The notes under the pieces are model-generated. The model ran no database searches. It was not told the origin of the DNA and saw nothing but the letters and a program-made list of their open reading frames with translations. Shown in pieces: positions 20,751-29,406 of a stretch of 64,000 bases of DNA (positions within the stretch are counted from its first letter, which is position 1; each line of letters opens with the position of its first letter). Made by a program: the position numbers and the translations under genes. This DNA comes from Nocardia concava NBRC 100430 (GTDB lineage: Bacteria; Actinomycetota; Actinomycetes; Mycobacteriales; Mycobacteriaceae), in contig NZ_BAFX01000064.1 of the NCBI RefSeq assembly GCF_000308815.1, positions 98,476 through 162,475 of the forward strand. Direction: 5' to 3'.

Positions 20751-22235
20751 TCAGACGGTTCCGATTCCGGTGAAGCCCTGAACCGTGTAGACGGCGCAGG
20801 TCTTCAATGCAAGCGGCGAGAAGTGCTCCTTCACGAACCCCCACTTGCGCTCCACCGCGTCGTCGGACGGCGCGAGAATGTAGGTGCGGATCTGCTTCGG
20901 GAAGCGGTCGGTGAAGAAACTCTTCGCCGGCAGCCACTCCACCCCGAACTTGGCGGACTCCTCGCGGAGCACGTCCTCGGTCGCGATATTCGCGAATCCG
21001 CTGCGCTGGTACGGCAATACGTGGTGCACCCGGTGCGAGCTCAGGCCCGCGGACAGGAAGCAGTCCACGTAGCGGTTGCCGACCACCTTCAGGTCGTAGG
21101 CCTGCTGGATCTGGTCGACGCCCCAGTCCTCGGAGTTGTGTTCGAGCTCCTCGGATTCGACCTCGAAGTCGTGGCTGGCCACCACCAGGAAGGTCGAGAC
21201 CCACAGGGTGAGCACGAATTGCAGTGCCCAGGCCCAGAAGTCGCCCATCACGGTGAACACGATCAGCTCGCCCAGCAGCAGGAACCGCACGCCGAACGAT
21301 CCGATGAAGTGCGGCAGCGCCCCGCCCCAGGTGCCGTACATGTCCTTGATGCCCACCTTGCGGGTGAGGCGGCAGACATCGAGCAGGCGCATGAGCATGC
21401 CGGTCACGGTGTGGCCGAACTTGTGCAGGGTGTGCACCGGCACCCGGTACAGCCGCGGGATCCGCATCATCATGGTGAAGACGTTCTTCTTGATGTCGAC
21501 TTCACTCTGGGTGTGCGGGTGGTGCAGCAGCGCGTGGCCGTCCGCGGTCACGAAAGCCAATGCGACGTAATTGAAGTCGAAGGCATTCGTGTAGATCTTG
21601 TTCATGCCCTTCTGGGCCCGGTGGATGGCGTAATGCCCGAAACCGGCCAGGCCACTGCGCAGCAGCACCATGGCGATCACGAACACCGGCAACGGCATCC
21701 AGCTGCGCTCGAACAGCCGCAGCCCCTGCACCGCGAAGTAGGCCACCGCCAGCAGGGCCACCACGATGTTGAAGTAGGTGTCCATGCGGCGGATCCGGGC
21801 GGCCAGCTCGGGTTCCTTGAGCCGCGCCTTCACCTTGTGGAGCAGGTCGTCCTTGTTGTCGAAGCTGAACTTCGGGGTGTCGCGCCAGCTGTCGAAGCCC
21901 TCGTTGAAGAGGAAGGCCGGCGCATTGGCCTTGGGGTGGATGTCCTCGGGCAGCGCATCGCGATCCAGCGAGTACTTCTTCAGGATCTTTCCGATGGCTT
22001 CCGGATTCTTGTGGTACGAACCGACAATCGAGGTGATATCGCGGTTCTTGGTCCGGCCGATGAAGAACTCGCCGCCCGGATGCTTGGAAATCCAGTCGCT
22101 CAGGTCGTAGGCTTTGCCGTTGTAGACCCAGACATTCGAAATCGGGGGCGGGCCATCCAGCGGAGGACGGCGGAACTCACCCTCGGGTTCTTGGCGTTCG
22201 ATCGTCGCGTCGGCTTCCGGGCGTTCGATCGTCAT
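20751..22235 (-). CDS. Cytochrome b5-fused membrane desaturase/hydroxylase
   Basis: This 494-residue protein starts with a cytochrome b5-like heme domain (about residues 30-100: KHPGGEFF with His52, second ligand probably His75 in SYHKNP). It continues with a membrane di-iron oxygenase domain containing histidine clusters HYAIH, HALLHHPH and SHRVHH typical of fatty-acid desaturases and hydroxylases, and several membrane helices. The b5 domain would deliver electrons to the di-iron centre. It probably modifies the polyketide or its acyl starter, as it is the first gene of the PKS-exporter operon. Start ATG 22235 is set by GGAGGG five bases upstream. Confidence 0.85.
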   Translation of the reverse strand: MTIERPEADATIERQEPEGEFRRPPLDGPPPISNVWVYNGKAYDLSDWISKHPGGEFFIGRTKNRDITSIVGSYHKNPEAIGKILKKYSLDRDALPEDIHPKANAPAFLFNEGFDSWRDTPKFSFDNKDDLLHKVKARLKEPELAARIRRMDTYFNIVVALLAVAYFAVQGLRLFERSWMPLPVFVIAMVLLRSGLAGFGHYAIHRAQKGMNKIYTNAFDFNYVALAFVTADGHALLHHPHTQSEVDIKKNVFTMMMRIPRLYRVPVHTLHKFGHTVTGMLMRLLDVCRLTRKVGIKDMYGTWGGALPHFIGSFGVRFLLLGELIVFTVMGDFWAWALQFVLTLWVSTFLVVASHDFEVESEELEHNSEDWGVDQIQQAYDLKVVGNRYVDCFLSAGLSSHRVHHVLPYQRSGFANIATEDVLREESAKFGVEWLPAKSFFTDRFPKQIRTYILAPSDDAVERKWGFVKEHFSPLALKTCAVYTVQGFTGIGTV

Positions 22236-22517
22236 AGCATCCCTCCACACGCAAGCTCGACGTTTGAACTGAACTTTCGACTCAAATCGTCGGTCCTGCG
22301 GCTTGCATTTCACTCAACAATCGCTTGTAGCGCTCGAGTTGCGGTTGCTGCGGACTAACCGGCTCGGCACCGGTCTGTAATTCTTTGGACTCACCGGCAT
22401 TTCGCATCGGGATGCGCAAATGCCAAAGCCGGTCCGGGGTGGCGTACGACAGCCGTTGCCGCCGTTATGTTTCCCCGAACCGGCTCCGAACTCACATGGC
22501 AGGGTGGAGCTTTACGC

Positions 22518-23348
22518 TCAGCTGCCGGGCTTGGTGACGTGGACCGGCTTGGCCCAGTCGGACAGGGTAACCGTGACGGTGCCGGAGTCCTTGGTCACGA
22601 TGGCGCGCACCAGGTTCGGGCCGGTGCCCGGGGACGCGGCCGTGGACGGCAGCGTGGTGCCGGTGCCGCTCGGGGGAGCGACGTCCTTGATGTACAGGGT
22701 GATCGGGAAGCTGCCGCCGTCCTTACCGATCTGCGGGACGATCGGGTCGAAGACCTTGGCGTCGATGGTGCCGGACACCTTCACGGTGTCCACGCCGTCG
22801 ATCTTCTCGCGGCCCTCGGCCTTGGCGTTCTCCACCTTGGCGATCACATTGGCCAGGCCCAGGTCCTTGTCCAGGAGAACGCCCGGATCGTAGATCTTCT
22901 CGGCGGGGCCGACGGGGGCGTACTTGCTGCCGTCGCCGGTGTAGAGGGTCTTGTCGACCACCAGGAACTTGGTGGTGGTGAAGTCCGCGTCCTGCTTGAC
23001 CTTGACCTTGGCCTCACCGATGGCCTGGCCCTGGCCCTGCGGCTGGTTGGTGACGTCGCCCTTGAGGCTCTCGACCGGGAGGGTCGGGAGGCCCTTGACG
23101 TCGAGCACCACGTGCACCGACTGCAGGGTCTGGGTGGTCTTGGCCGACTCGGCGACGATCTGCGCGCCGTCGGGCAGCTGGGTCGGCGCGGCCGCCGCCG
23201 AGGTGGTGGCCTTGCTGTCCGAGCTGGAGGACGAGGAGCAACCCGTCACCAGGGCGGCGGTCGCGGCCGCGGCGATCACGAGCGGCAGGACGCCACGCCG
23301 GATGCGGCGTCGCGGTGTGCTTTTGGCTTGGGACATCACTTCATTCAT
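22518..23348 (-). CDS. LppX/LprAFG family lipoprotein
   Basis: This 276-residue secreted lipoprotein has an arginine-rich N-terminus, a hydrophobic signal (about 18-34) and the lipobox LVTGC with Cys37, followed by a serine-rich linker. The mature part (LPDGAQIVAESAKTTQTLQSVHVVLDV) has the LppX_LprAFG pattern; M. tuberculosis relatives LprG and LppX carry triacylated lipids through the cell envelope. It would be anchored outside the cytoplasmic membrane. Start ATG 23348 is preferred over the in-frame ATG four codons later; neither has a strong ribosome binding site. No P55-type efflux gene is adjacent. Confidence 0.88.
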   Translation of the reverse strand: MNEVMSQAKSTPRRRIRRGVLPLVIAAAATAALVTGCSSSSSSDSKATTSAAAAPTQLPDGAQIVAESAKTTQTLQSVHVVLDVKGLPTLPVESLKGDVTNQPQGQGQAIGEAKVKVKQDADFTTTKFLVVDKTLYTGDGSKYAPVGPAEKIYDPGVLLDKDLGLANVIAKVENAKAEGREKIDGVDTVKVSGTIDAKVFDPIVPQIGKDGGSFPITLYIKDVAPPSGTGTTLPSTAASPGTGPNLVRAIVTKDSGTVTVTLSDWAKPVHVTKPGS

Positions 23349-23676
23349 GTACAACCCCCGAAGTCCATTTCGATCTCGTAGTGAGGGCAGCCTTGCCGCT
23401 GCCCGTCGTAGTATGCAGGAGTTCGCCCGCGTCCGCGTCGAACGAGGCGATACTCCGGCATCCAACCAGCACCGCGTTCGTGTCGCCAACGTTTTCGATC
23501 TTCCAGCTGCACAGGCGATTAACCTGCAACCCGGTAATGTCCCACGTGGCGGCAAGTGTTAACAGTCGCGCCGAGCTCGCAGCAAGCCGAGCGACCGCTT
23601 ATTTGTATGCTGTTCTGTCGCTGAATGTTTGCCAAACGGTCGCCGAATGGTCAGACCGCTGTTTCTCCGAATGGTT
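23349..23676. other. Gene-free stretch between lipoprotein and hydrolase genes
   Basis: 328 bases lie upstream of the lipoprotein gene and downstream of nothing obvious (the hydrolase gene ends at 23677). Only short frames without family resemblance cross it. It is locally less GC-rich (around 23580-23640) and must contain the lipoprotein promoter. I see no repeat or hairpin worth naming. Confidence 0.5.
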
Positions 23677-24378
23677 TCAGCGCTGTGCCGCTTCGTGAAT
23701 CAGGTCCGCCAGCTCGATCGGCTTCGACCACATGGGCCAGTGTCCCGTCGGCAGGTCGAGGTATTCGGCGTCGATATTGCGCAATTCGCGGAACAGCGGC
23801 GGCTCCCCGGCATCGCGTAGCTGCTGGACCAACTCCGAGGGGTAGCTGGTGCAGATGAGCGTGGTCGGAACCTTCAGCCGCGCAGCCGAATCGCTCAGCG
23901 TGATCGGCCGTCCCGCCACCCCGGCCGGGACCGATACCGCGCGTTCGCGGAAGCGCGCCAGCTGCGCGTCATCCAGTCCGGCCAGGCTGTTCCCGGCCGC
24001 CTCGACCTCTTCCCAGGTTTCCGGTAGCGGGAAATCCACCGCGTCGCCCAGCGCCGGGTTCAGTACGAACCCGTCCGGCATGGGCGCGGTGTCGGCGTAG
24101 ATGGCGCGCGAAAAGACCTCGGGCGCCAGATCGGTCGCCATGTAGGCGGCCGCGCCCGCTCCCGAATGCGATACCAGCACCGCCGATTCCCCGGCCGCGT
24201 CCACGATGGCCCGCGCCTGGGTCTCGAGCGTCGCCGAAAGTCGATCCGGGTCCTCTGGATCCAGGCCCGGCAGCGTCAGCGCCGTCACCTCGTCCCCGAG
24301 CCCCCGAAGGTGTTCGGCCACTTCATCCCACGCCCATGCGCCGAGCCAGAACCCGGGTGCCAGCAGTATCCGTGCCAT
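23677..24378 (-). CDS. Alpha/beta hydrolase, small esterase type
   Basis: This 233-residue protein has an alpha/beta-hydrolase fold similar to the salicylate-binding/EstC type. The nucleophile is Ser72 in VSHSGAGA, and His in PTGHWPMWSKP near the C-terminus would complete the triad; MARILLAPGFWLGAWAWDEV holds the oxyanion strand-loop. There is no signal peptide. Start ATG 24378 is next to MARILLAPG, as usual for the family. The substrate is unknown. It is divergent from the methyltransferase-TetR operon, whose operators lie 85 bases from this start, so shared control is possible. Confidence 0.85.
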   Translation of the reverse strand: MARILLAPGFWLGAWAWDEVAEHLRGLGDEVTALTLPGLDPEDPDRLSATLETQARAIVDAAGESAVLVSHSGAGAAAYMATDLAPEVFSRAIYADTAPMPDGFVLNPALGDAVDFPLPETWEEVEAAGNSLAGLDDAQLARFRERAVSVPAGVAGRPITLSDSAARLKVPTTLICTSYPSELVQQLRDAGEPPLFRELRNIDAEYLDLPTGHWPMWSKPIELADLIHEAAQR

Positions 24379-24462
24379 GTCCCGAAGCATGGCACACCCC
24401 ACCGACAGTCAAAACCCATGTGTCCTAGGGGCTCTTGACGACCCCTCGGCTTCGAGCGCAGT

Positions 24463-24492
24463 ATGAACAGACGTTCATGAACAGTTGTTCAT
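24463..24492 (+). promoter_or_regulatory. Tandem overlapping TetR-type operators
   Basis: There are two 16-base palindromes, ATGAACAGACGTTCAT (24463-24478) and ATGAACAGTTGTTCAT (24477-24492), which share two bases. A possible promoter (-35 TTGACG 24435-24440, -10 CAGTAT 24459-24464) is overlapped by them. They end just before the AAGGAG of the methyltransferase gene. The TetR protein encoded two genes along is the likely ligand. Confidence 0.8.
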
Positions 24493-24504
24493 AAGGAGTC
24501 GAGC

Positions 24505-25356
24505 ATGACCGAAATCGTGAATACCGCCCAGTCCGAAGCCTGGAACGGCTACGAGGGCGAGCACTGGGCCGGCAACTACGACCGCTACGACGCCGTCAAC
24601 CACGGCTTCAACGAACCCCTGCTCACCGCCGCCCGCGTCACCACCGGCGACCACGTCCTCGACATCGGTTGCGGCAACGGCCAATTGACCCGGGCCGCCG
24701 CCCGGCGCACCGCCACCGCGACGGGCGCCTCCGGATCTGCGATGGGAGTGGACCTCTCCGGCCCGATGCTCACCCGAGCCCGCGAACTCGCCACCGCCGA
24801 GGCCGTCCCCAACGTCACCTTCGAACAGGGCGACGCCCAGATCCATCCCTTCCCCGACAACGCTTTCGACGCCGCCCTGAGCCGCTTCGGCATCATGTTC
24901 TTCGCCGACCCCACCGCGGCCTTCGCCAATATCGCCCGCGCCCTGCGCCCCGGCGGCCGCCTCGCCTTCGTCGCCATGCCCCCGATGCCCGGCACCGACC
25001 TCGGAGCCGTATTCGGCGCCGCCGCAAACCATCTCGACAATTTCGTCGTCAGCCCATCGGTAGGCCCGTTCTCCGATCCCGACCGCATCCGAACCCTGCT
25101 GACCGCAGCCGGTTTCACCGACATCGCCACCGAATACCGTGAGGCCGAGGGCATCTGGGGCCGCGACGTCCCCGACGCCACCGAATTCATCATGGGCTGG
25201 GGCCCCGTCCACTACCACCGCACCCTGGCCGGCTTCGCCACCGACGACAAAGTCCGCCAAGCGGTCTCGGAAACCCTCACACCCCACGCCACCCCCGACG
25301 GCGTCCGCCTCCGCATAGCGGCCTGGCTGGTCACCGCCACCACCCCGCTACCGTAA
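24505..25356 (+). CDS. Class I SAM-dependent methyltransferase
   Basis: This 283-residue methyltransferase has motif I VLDIGCGNGQLT (about residues 52-63), the acidic loop MGVDLSGPML, and FEQGDAQIHPFPDNAFD for adenine contact, followed by the usual RALRPGGRLAFV strand. It belongs to the UbiE/small-molecule branch; the acceptor is unknown. Start ATG 24505 follows AAGGAG at seven bases. It is the first gene of an operon with a TetR gene four bases after its stop, behind two overlapping operators, so it is probably induced by the ligand of that regulator, perhaps to inactivate it. Confidence 0.9.
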   Translation: MTEIVNTAQSEAWNGYEGEHWAGNYDRYDAVNHGFNEPLLTAARVTTGDHVLDIGCGNGQLTRAAARRTATATGASGSAMGVDLSGPMLTRARELATAEAVPNVTFEQGDAQIHPFPDNAFDAALSRFGIMFFADPTAAFANIARALRPGGRLAFVAMPPMPGTDLGAVFGAAANHLDNFVVSPSVGPFSDPDRIRTLLTAAGFTDIATEYREAEGIWGRDVPDATEFIMGWGPVHYHRTLAGFATDDKVRQAVSETLTPHATPDGVRLRIAAWLVTATTPLP

Positions 25357-25360
25357 CCAC

Positions 25361-25984
25361 ATGTCCCCGAGAAAGGCAGCAGCCCTGCGCGGCTCCGACG
25401 ACGCCCTCCGCGACCACCTCGTCACCACCGCCCAGCGCCTGATCGCCGACCAGGGCGCGGCCGGCCTCACCGTCCGCGCCATCGCCCGCGCCGCCGGCGT
25501 AGCCGACGGCGTCCTCTACAACCACTTCTCGGACAAGGACGAATTGCTGGCCGCCGCCGTCGGCGCGCACGTCGCCGCCGCGCACGCCGAGCTGGGTCCG
25601 CTACCCGAGCCCGGCACCTCGACCGTCCGCGCGAACCTGGTCATTTACCTGCGCGCTGGCTTGGCCTTGCATCGCGCCGTCCTCCCGGTCTTCGCGGGTC
25701 TGCTGTCCACCCCGGCCGTACTGACCCGTTTCGCCGAATCCGAAGCCCGCGACCGCGACTGGCGCGAACAACTGGCCGCCTACCTCCAAGCTGAACGCGA
25801 TCTGGGCCGTCTGGCCCCGACCGCCGACATCGCCGCCGCGACGGCGGTACTCGTCGGCGTCTGCCACGATGCCGTCCTCACCACCCTGCTGCCGGGCACG
25901 ACGGCGCCGCCCACGACGAGACCGGAGATCGATGTGGACGCCATCGTCGCGACCCTGCTGGTTGGAATCGCGCCGCCCGCCTGA
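25361..25984 (+). CDS. TetR family transcriptional regulator
   Basis: This 207-residue regulator has an N-terminal helix-turn-helix (LTVRAIARAAGVADGVLYNHFSDKDELL, about residues 38-65) and a mostly helical ligand domain. It is translated right after the methyltransferase gene (gap of four bases) and presumably represses the shared promoter through the tandem palindromes at 24463-24492. A strong terminator follows at 26027. Confidence 0.92.
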   Translation: MSPRKAAALRGSDDALRDHLVTTAQRLIADQGAAGLTVRAIARAAGVADGVLYNHFSDKDELLAAAVGAHVAAAHAELGPLPEPGTSTVRANLVIYLRAGLALHRAVLPVFAGLLSTPAVLTRFAESEARDRDWREQLAAYLQAERDLGRLAPTADIAAATAVLVGVCHDAVLTTLLPGTTAPPTTRPEIDVDAIVATLLVGIAPPA

Positions 25985-26026
25985 GCCGTCCGCGGCTCAC
26001 CCAATCCGTCCGCGCCCCACGAAAAC

Positions 26027-26061
26027 GGCCCGCCGCGACCGGGTTTGGGTCGCGGCGGGCC
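26027..26061. terminator. Bidirectional terminator
   Basis: The 14-base perfect stem GGCCCGCCGCGACC has a seven-base loop and lies between the TetR gene and the convergent DUF1844 gene. An A-run (GAAAAC) precedes it, which acts as the T-run for the opposite strand. Confidence 0.85.
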
Positions 26062-26082
26062 GGGAGCTGTTCGAGCGGTCGA

Positions 26083-26514
26083 TCAGTAGACCGGGCCGGT
26101 GTACTTCTCTCCCGGGCCCGCGCCGGGGGCGTCGGGGTATTCGGAGGCTTCGCGGAAGGCGCGCTGCAGGGACTGCAGGCCCTCCCGGATCGGGCCGGCA
26201 TGCGGGCCGAGGTACTCGACGGACGCGGTGACCAGGCCGGCGAGGGCGGTGATGACTCGGCGGGCCTCGTCGAGATCGAGATGCGGGCTGGTGGCAGGAT
26301 CGGCTTCGCCGAGGCCGAGCTTCTCGGCGGCGGAGCTCATCAGCATGACGGCCGCGCGGCTGATCACCTCGACCGCGGGGATGTCGGCCAGTTCGCGGAC
26401 CACCTCGCCGTCGATGAGGGCCGAGTCGTCGTTCATGATTGCCTCGCTCATGGGGTAGAGCATCCCATCGAGCGGGTCGGCGCTGGTCGCGGGGGCCGCC
26501 GATTCGGAGCTCAC
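26083..26514 (-). CDS. DUF1844 family protein
   Basis: This small acidic protein of 143 residues has the DUF1844 core: RELADIPAVEVISRAAVMLMSSAAEKLGL followed by DLDEARRVITALAGLV. The function of the family is not established. The start is GTG 26514; upstream is only a weak GGAAGAG. It is divergent from infC, a placement I recall in related actinobacteria, which hints at a link to translation but proves nothing. Confidence 0.85.
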   Translation of the reverse strand: MSSESAAPATSADPLDGMLYPMSEAIMNDDSALIDGEVVRELADIPAVEVISRAAVMLMSSAAEKLGLGEADPATSPHLDLDEARRVITALAGLVTASVEYLGPHAGPIREGLQSLQRAFREASEYPDAPGAGPGEKYTGPVY

Positions 26515-26640
26515 GGCTATGAGTGTTAGACTCTTCCGCGACGACCGTCCCGGACTGATTCATGCAATCGACTCGGGGCATCAAGTGGAGCCCGACTCCC
26601 ACCGTCCACCGGCCTAGAGCTTGGTAAGACGGTCCGGTCG

Positions 26641-26660
26641 CCCATCATTTACTTGATGGG
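26641..26660 (+). promoter_or_regulatory. Hairpin in the infC leader (first)
   Basis: CCCATCA-TTTACT-TGATGGG forms a seven-base-pair stem in the ~300-base region upstream of infC. It may be part of a structured leader that competes with the terminator-like hairpin at 26730. No other feature is seen in 26515-26640 apart from the divergent promoter region. Confidence 0.4.
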
Positions 26661-26729
26661 TTCTGCGCGTGGGTTTTTCCTGCGTGTGGCGTGATGCGGC
26701 ATGTTCGCGTCGCGGATCGGTCGACTCGG

Positions 26730-26766
26730 GCCCCGTGGTGGTGAAATACCAGCACGGGGCTTTCGT
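26730..26766 (+). terminator. Terminator-like hairpin in the infC leader
   Basis: GCCCCGTG pairs with CACGGGGC, and an inner stem TGGT-GAAAT-ACCA is separated by a single G on each side; TTTCGT follows. It looks like a transcription attenuator 70 bases before the infC ribosome binding site. Confidence 0.5.
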
Positions 26767-26830
26767 GTTGAAATTGGGGTTGCAGTTATTGCTTGCGGTC
26801 GTTGACGAACCGCTTGACCTAGGAGGCCCC

Positions 26831-27499
26831 ATCAGCACTGAGACCCGCATCAACGATCGCATCCGCGTTCCCGAGGTCCGACTCATCGGACCGGGTGGCG
26901 AGCAGGTTGGGATCGTGCGTGTTGAAGATGCACTACGCGTCGCTCAGGAAGCTGACCTCGACCTGGTCGAGGTCGCCCCGGATGCACGCCCGCCGGTGTG
27001 CAAGATCATGGACTATGGCAAGTTCAAGTACGAGACCGCGCAGAAGGCGCGTGAGTCCCGGAAGAACCAGGTCCAGACCGTGATCAAGGAGCAGAAGCTC
27101 CGGCCGAAGATCGACGACCACGACTATGCGACCAAGCGCGGACACGTGATGCGCTTCCTCGAGGCCGGGTCGAAGGTCAAGGTCACCATCATGTTCCGTG
27201 GTCGCGAGCAGTCGCGTCCGGAACTCGGCTTCCGGCTCCTGCAGCGACTGGCCGCCGACGTCGCCGATCTCGGGTTCGTCGAAACTTCGGCCAAGCAGGA
27301 CGGCCGGAACATGACCATGGTCCTCGCTCCCCACAAGGGCGCGAAGACGCGGGTGAAGGCCCAGAACGACGCGAGCTCGTCGCAGCAGCGCAGCAGTGCG
27401 CCCGCGGCGGCTCCGGCCGAAGCTCCGGTTACCGACGCTGCCGCGGCTCCGGCCGAGGCACCGGTCACCGACGCCTCGGCGGCCACCCCGCAGCAGTAA
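26831..27499 (+). CDS. infC: Translation initiation factor IF-3, probable ATC start
   Basis: IF-3 binds the 30S subunit, prevents premature 50S joining and checks the start codon. The 222-residue protein has the N-domain ([21 protein letters not shown]), the linker ([19 protein letters not shown]) and the C-domain ([18 protein letters not shown]), then an unusual Ala/Pro-rich tail with repeats of [17 protein letters not shown] at 26821-26826 is followed after four bases by ATC AGC ACT GAG, exactly where the family begins, and no ATG, GTG or TTG is suitably placed. An AUC start fits the known autoregulation of infC through a non-canonical start codon. It heads infC-rpmI-rplT. Confidence 0.93.
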   Translation: MSTETRINDRIRVPEVRLIGPGGEQVGIVRVEDALRVAQEADLDLVEVAPDARPPVCKIMDYGKFKYETAQKARESRKNQVQTVIKEQKLRPKIDDHDYATKRGHVMRFLEAGSKVKVTIMFRGREQSRPELGFRLLQRLAADVADLGFVETSAKQDGRNMTMVLAPHKGAKTRVKAQNDASSSQQRSSAPAAAPAEAPVTDAAAAPAEAPVTDASAATPQQ

Positions 27500-27564
27500 T
27501 AACGACAAGCACCGTGGACAGGGGGTCACCCCTGTCTCCGGTACGACACAGATAGAGGAAATCC

Positions 27565-27759
27565 ATGCCGAAGATGAAGAGCCACAGCGGCGCCTCGAAG
27601 CGATTCAAGGTGTCGGGCAGCGGCAAGCTGCTGCGTCAGCAGGCGAACCGCCGCCACCTGCTCGAGCACAAGCCGACCACCCGGACTCGTCGTCTGGACG
27701 GCGTGGAGGTCGTCGCGAAGGCGGACGTCGCTCGCGTCAAGAAGCTGCTCGCCAAGTAA
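27565..27759 (+). CDS. rpmI: 50S ribosomal protein L35
   Basis: This is the 64-residue L35 protein, very basic, beginning [21 protein letters not shown] as the family does. It is a structural protein of the large subunit. Start ATG 27565 has AGAGGAAA upstream. It lies between infC and rplT in the standard operon. Confidence 0.97.
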   Translation: MPKMKSHSGASKRFKVSGSGKLLRQQANRRHLLEHKPTTRTRRLDGVEVVAKADVARVKKLLAK

Positions 27760-27880
27760 TTCGGGCTGAGCCAGCCGCACGCGATCCGTTCGCGGAACGC
27801 ATAAACCGACTACCTCGGGCGCATCAACCCCTCGGGTCCACGCGAAGGACCCAGCGCCCCCAACGATCAAGGACTGAAAA

Positions 27881-28261
27881 GTGGCACGCGTCAAAAGGGC
27901 TGTCAACGCTCAGAAGAAGCGCCGTTCCGTTCTCGAGGCCTCCAAGGGCTACCGCGGTCAGCGGTCGCGCCTGTACCGCAAGGCCAAGGAACAGCAGCTG
28001 CACTCGCTCACCTACGCCTACCGGGACCGCCGGGCGCGGAAGGGTGACTTCCGTCAGCTGTGGATCACTCGTATCAACGCCGCCGCGCGTCTGAACGACA
28101 TGACCTACAACCGCTTCATGCAGGGCCTCAAGGCCGCCGGCATCGAGGTGGACCGCAAGATCCTGGCCGAGCTCGCCGTCTCCGACGCCGAGGCCTTCGC
28201 CCAGCTGGTCGCCGCCGCCAAGGCCGCCCTGCCGGCCGACGTCAACGCCCCGGCCGCCTGA
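27881..28261 (+). CDS. rplT: 50S ribosomal protein L20
   Basis: This 126-residue L20 binds 23S rRNA early in 50S assembly. It begins [18 protein letters not shown] and contains [22 protein letters not shown], both typical. The start is GTG 27881. The 121-base gap after rpmI is large for this operon. A SpoU methyltransferase gene follows ten bases later. Confidence 0.97.
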   Translation: MARVKRAVNAQKKRRSVLEASKGYRGQRSRLYRKAKEQQLHSLTYAYRDRRARKGDFRQLWITRINAAARLNDMTYNRFMQGLKAAGIEVDRKILAELAVSDAEAFAQLVAAAKAALPADVNAPAA

Positions 28262-28271
28262 TTCGGCCTGC

Positions 28272-29096
28272 GTGACAACACACGATTCGAAACGACCCGC
28301 GGACGCGCTCTCCGAGCGCAATTCGCGGGTCGTTTCGGCTGTCAAGCTGCATCGCGGACCGATGCGCCGCAAGACCGGGCTGTTCCTGGCCGAAGGCGCG
28401 AATTCGGTTGCCGCGGCGCTGGATACGGGCCGGATCGAGGAGCTGTTCTTCTCCAACCGGGCCGCCGAGCGCGAGCACGAGCTGGTGGCGAGCGCCGCCG
28501 CCCAGCGGGTGCGCACCACGCTGGTCAGTGACCGCGCCGCGGAGATGCTGGGGGAGACCGTGACCCCGCCCGGGCTGGTCGCGGTGTGCCGTCAAGTGGA
28601 TGTGCCGCTGCGCGAGGTGCTCGACTCCTCGCCGCGCATGCTCGCCGTCCCCGTCGAGATCGCCGACCCCGGCAATGCGGGGACCCTGATTCGCGTGGCC
28701 GACGCGGTGGGCGCGGATGGTGTCGTGCTGGCCGGTGATTCGGTCGATCCGCACAACGGCAAATGCGTGCGCGCCTGCGCCGGAAGCCTGTTCCACGTTC
28801 CCGTGGCCCGCTCCCGCGACATCGACGCGACCCTCGACGCCCTCGAAGCGGCGGGCATCGCCATCCTGGCCACCACCGCCAAGGGCGAGGTCGACCTCGA
28901 CGACGCCGACGAGATCCTGCGCGGCCCGGTCGCCTGGCTCTTCGGCAACGAGGCCCACGGCCTGGACAAGGCCGTCGCCGCCCGCGCCACCCACCGCGTC
29001 CGCATCCCCATCCACGGCCGTGCCGAGAGCCTGAATCTCGCTGCCGCCGCGGCGATCTGCCTCTACGCGAGCGCGCGCGTCCAGCACGCGCGGTAG
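28272..29096 (+). CDS. SpoU/TrmH family 2'-O-ribose RNA methyltransferase
   Basis: This 274-residue protein has the SPOUT trefoil-knot motifs: DPGNAGTLIRVADAVGADGV (motif 1), LFGNEAHGL (motif 2) and ESLNLAAAAAICLY (motif 3). An N-terminal substrate-binding domain precedes them (about residues 1-110). It is the counterpart of M. tuberculosis TsnR (Rv1644), which also follows rplT; despite that name the usual role is rRNA modification, and thiostrepton resistance is not implied. The start is GTG 28272, ten bases after rplT, so it is part of the same operon. Confidence 0.92.
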   Translation: MTTHDSKRPADALSERNSRVVSAVKLHRGPMRRKTGLFLAEGANSVAAALDTGRIEELFFSNRAAEREHELVASAAAQRVRTTLVSDRAAEMLGETVTPPGLVAVCRQVDVPLREVLDSSPRMLAVPVEIADPGNAGTLIRVADAVGADGVVLAGDSVDPHNGKCVRACAGSLFHVPVARSRDIDATLDALEAAGIAILATTAKGEVDLDDADEILRGPVAWLFGNEAHGLDKAVAARATHRVRIPIHGRAESLNLAAAAAICLYASARVQHAR

Positions 29097-29406
29097 CCGC
29101 CGGGCACCCCCGCCGCGCAGTCCCGGGCCGGTGGCGGTCCGCCGACCCGGCAGCGCGCCCGGTGCCGCTCGGCGGTCTGGGATGCGGGTTTCGGAGGTCG
29201 CCGTGCTCGATCGGATTCGAGCGGATTGCCAAGTGCCGCAGCGAAAGTTCCACTCCCCGGAGGATCGGCGGCAGGTTGATGGCCAGAGGGGAGTGGCCAC
29301 GGCCGCACGGGCGTCGCAGGGTCGTCCGGCGCCGCTCGGCGGGCCCGCGATGTGGCCGTACCGTGCGATTCGGTGTGCTGGGGATTTGCCCGTATTCTTT
29401 CGAGTC
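29097..29406. other. Gene-free stretch with a leaderless promoter at its end
   Basis: 310 bases contain no credible gene, although one frame runs open into the permease gene. A -10 element TATTCT at 29393-29398 ends eight bases before GTG 29407, so the permease message is probably leaderless. Nothing else is noted. Confidence 0.5.

Noticed and set aside
26669..26830. 54-codon N-terminal extension of IF-3 from an upstream TTG/ATG-type start
   Set aside because: The extra part crosses the leader hairpin, has no resemblance to IF-3, and a perfect ribosome binding site lies right before ATC 26831.
29131..29406. 92-codon extension of the amino-acid permease
   Set aside because: It shows no membrane or family features; the first family helix begins just after GTG 29407 and a -10 box lies immediately before it.
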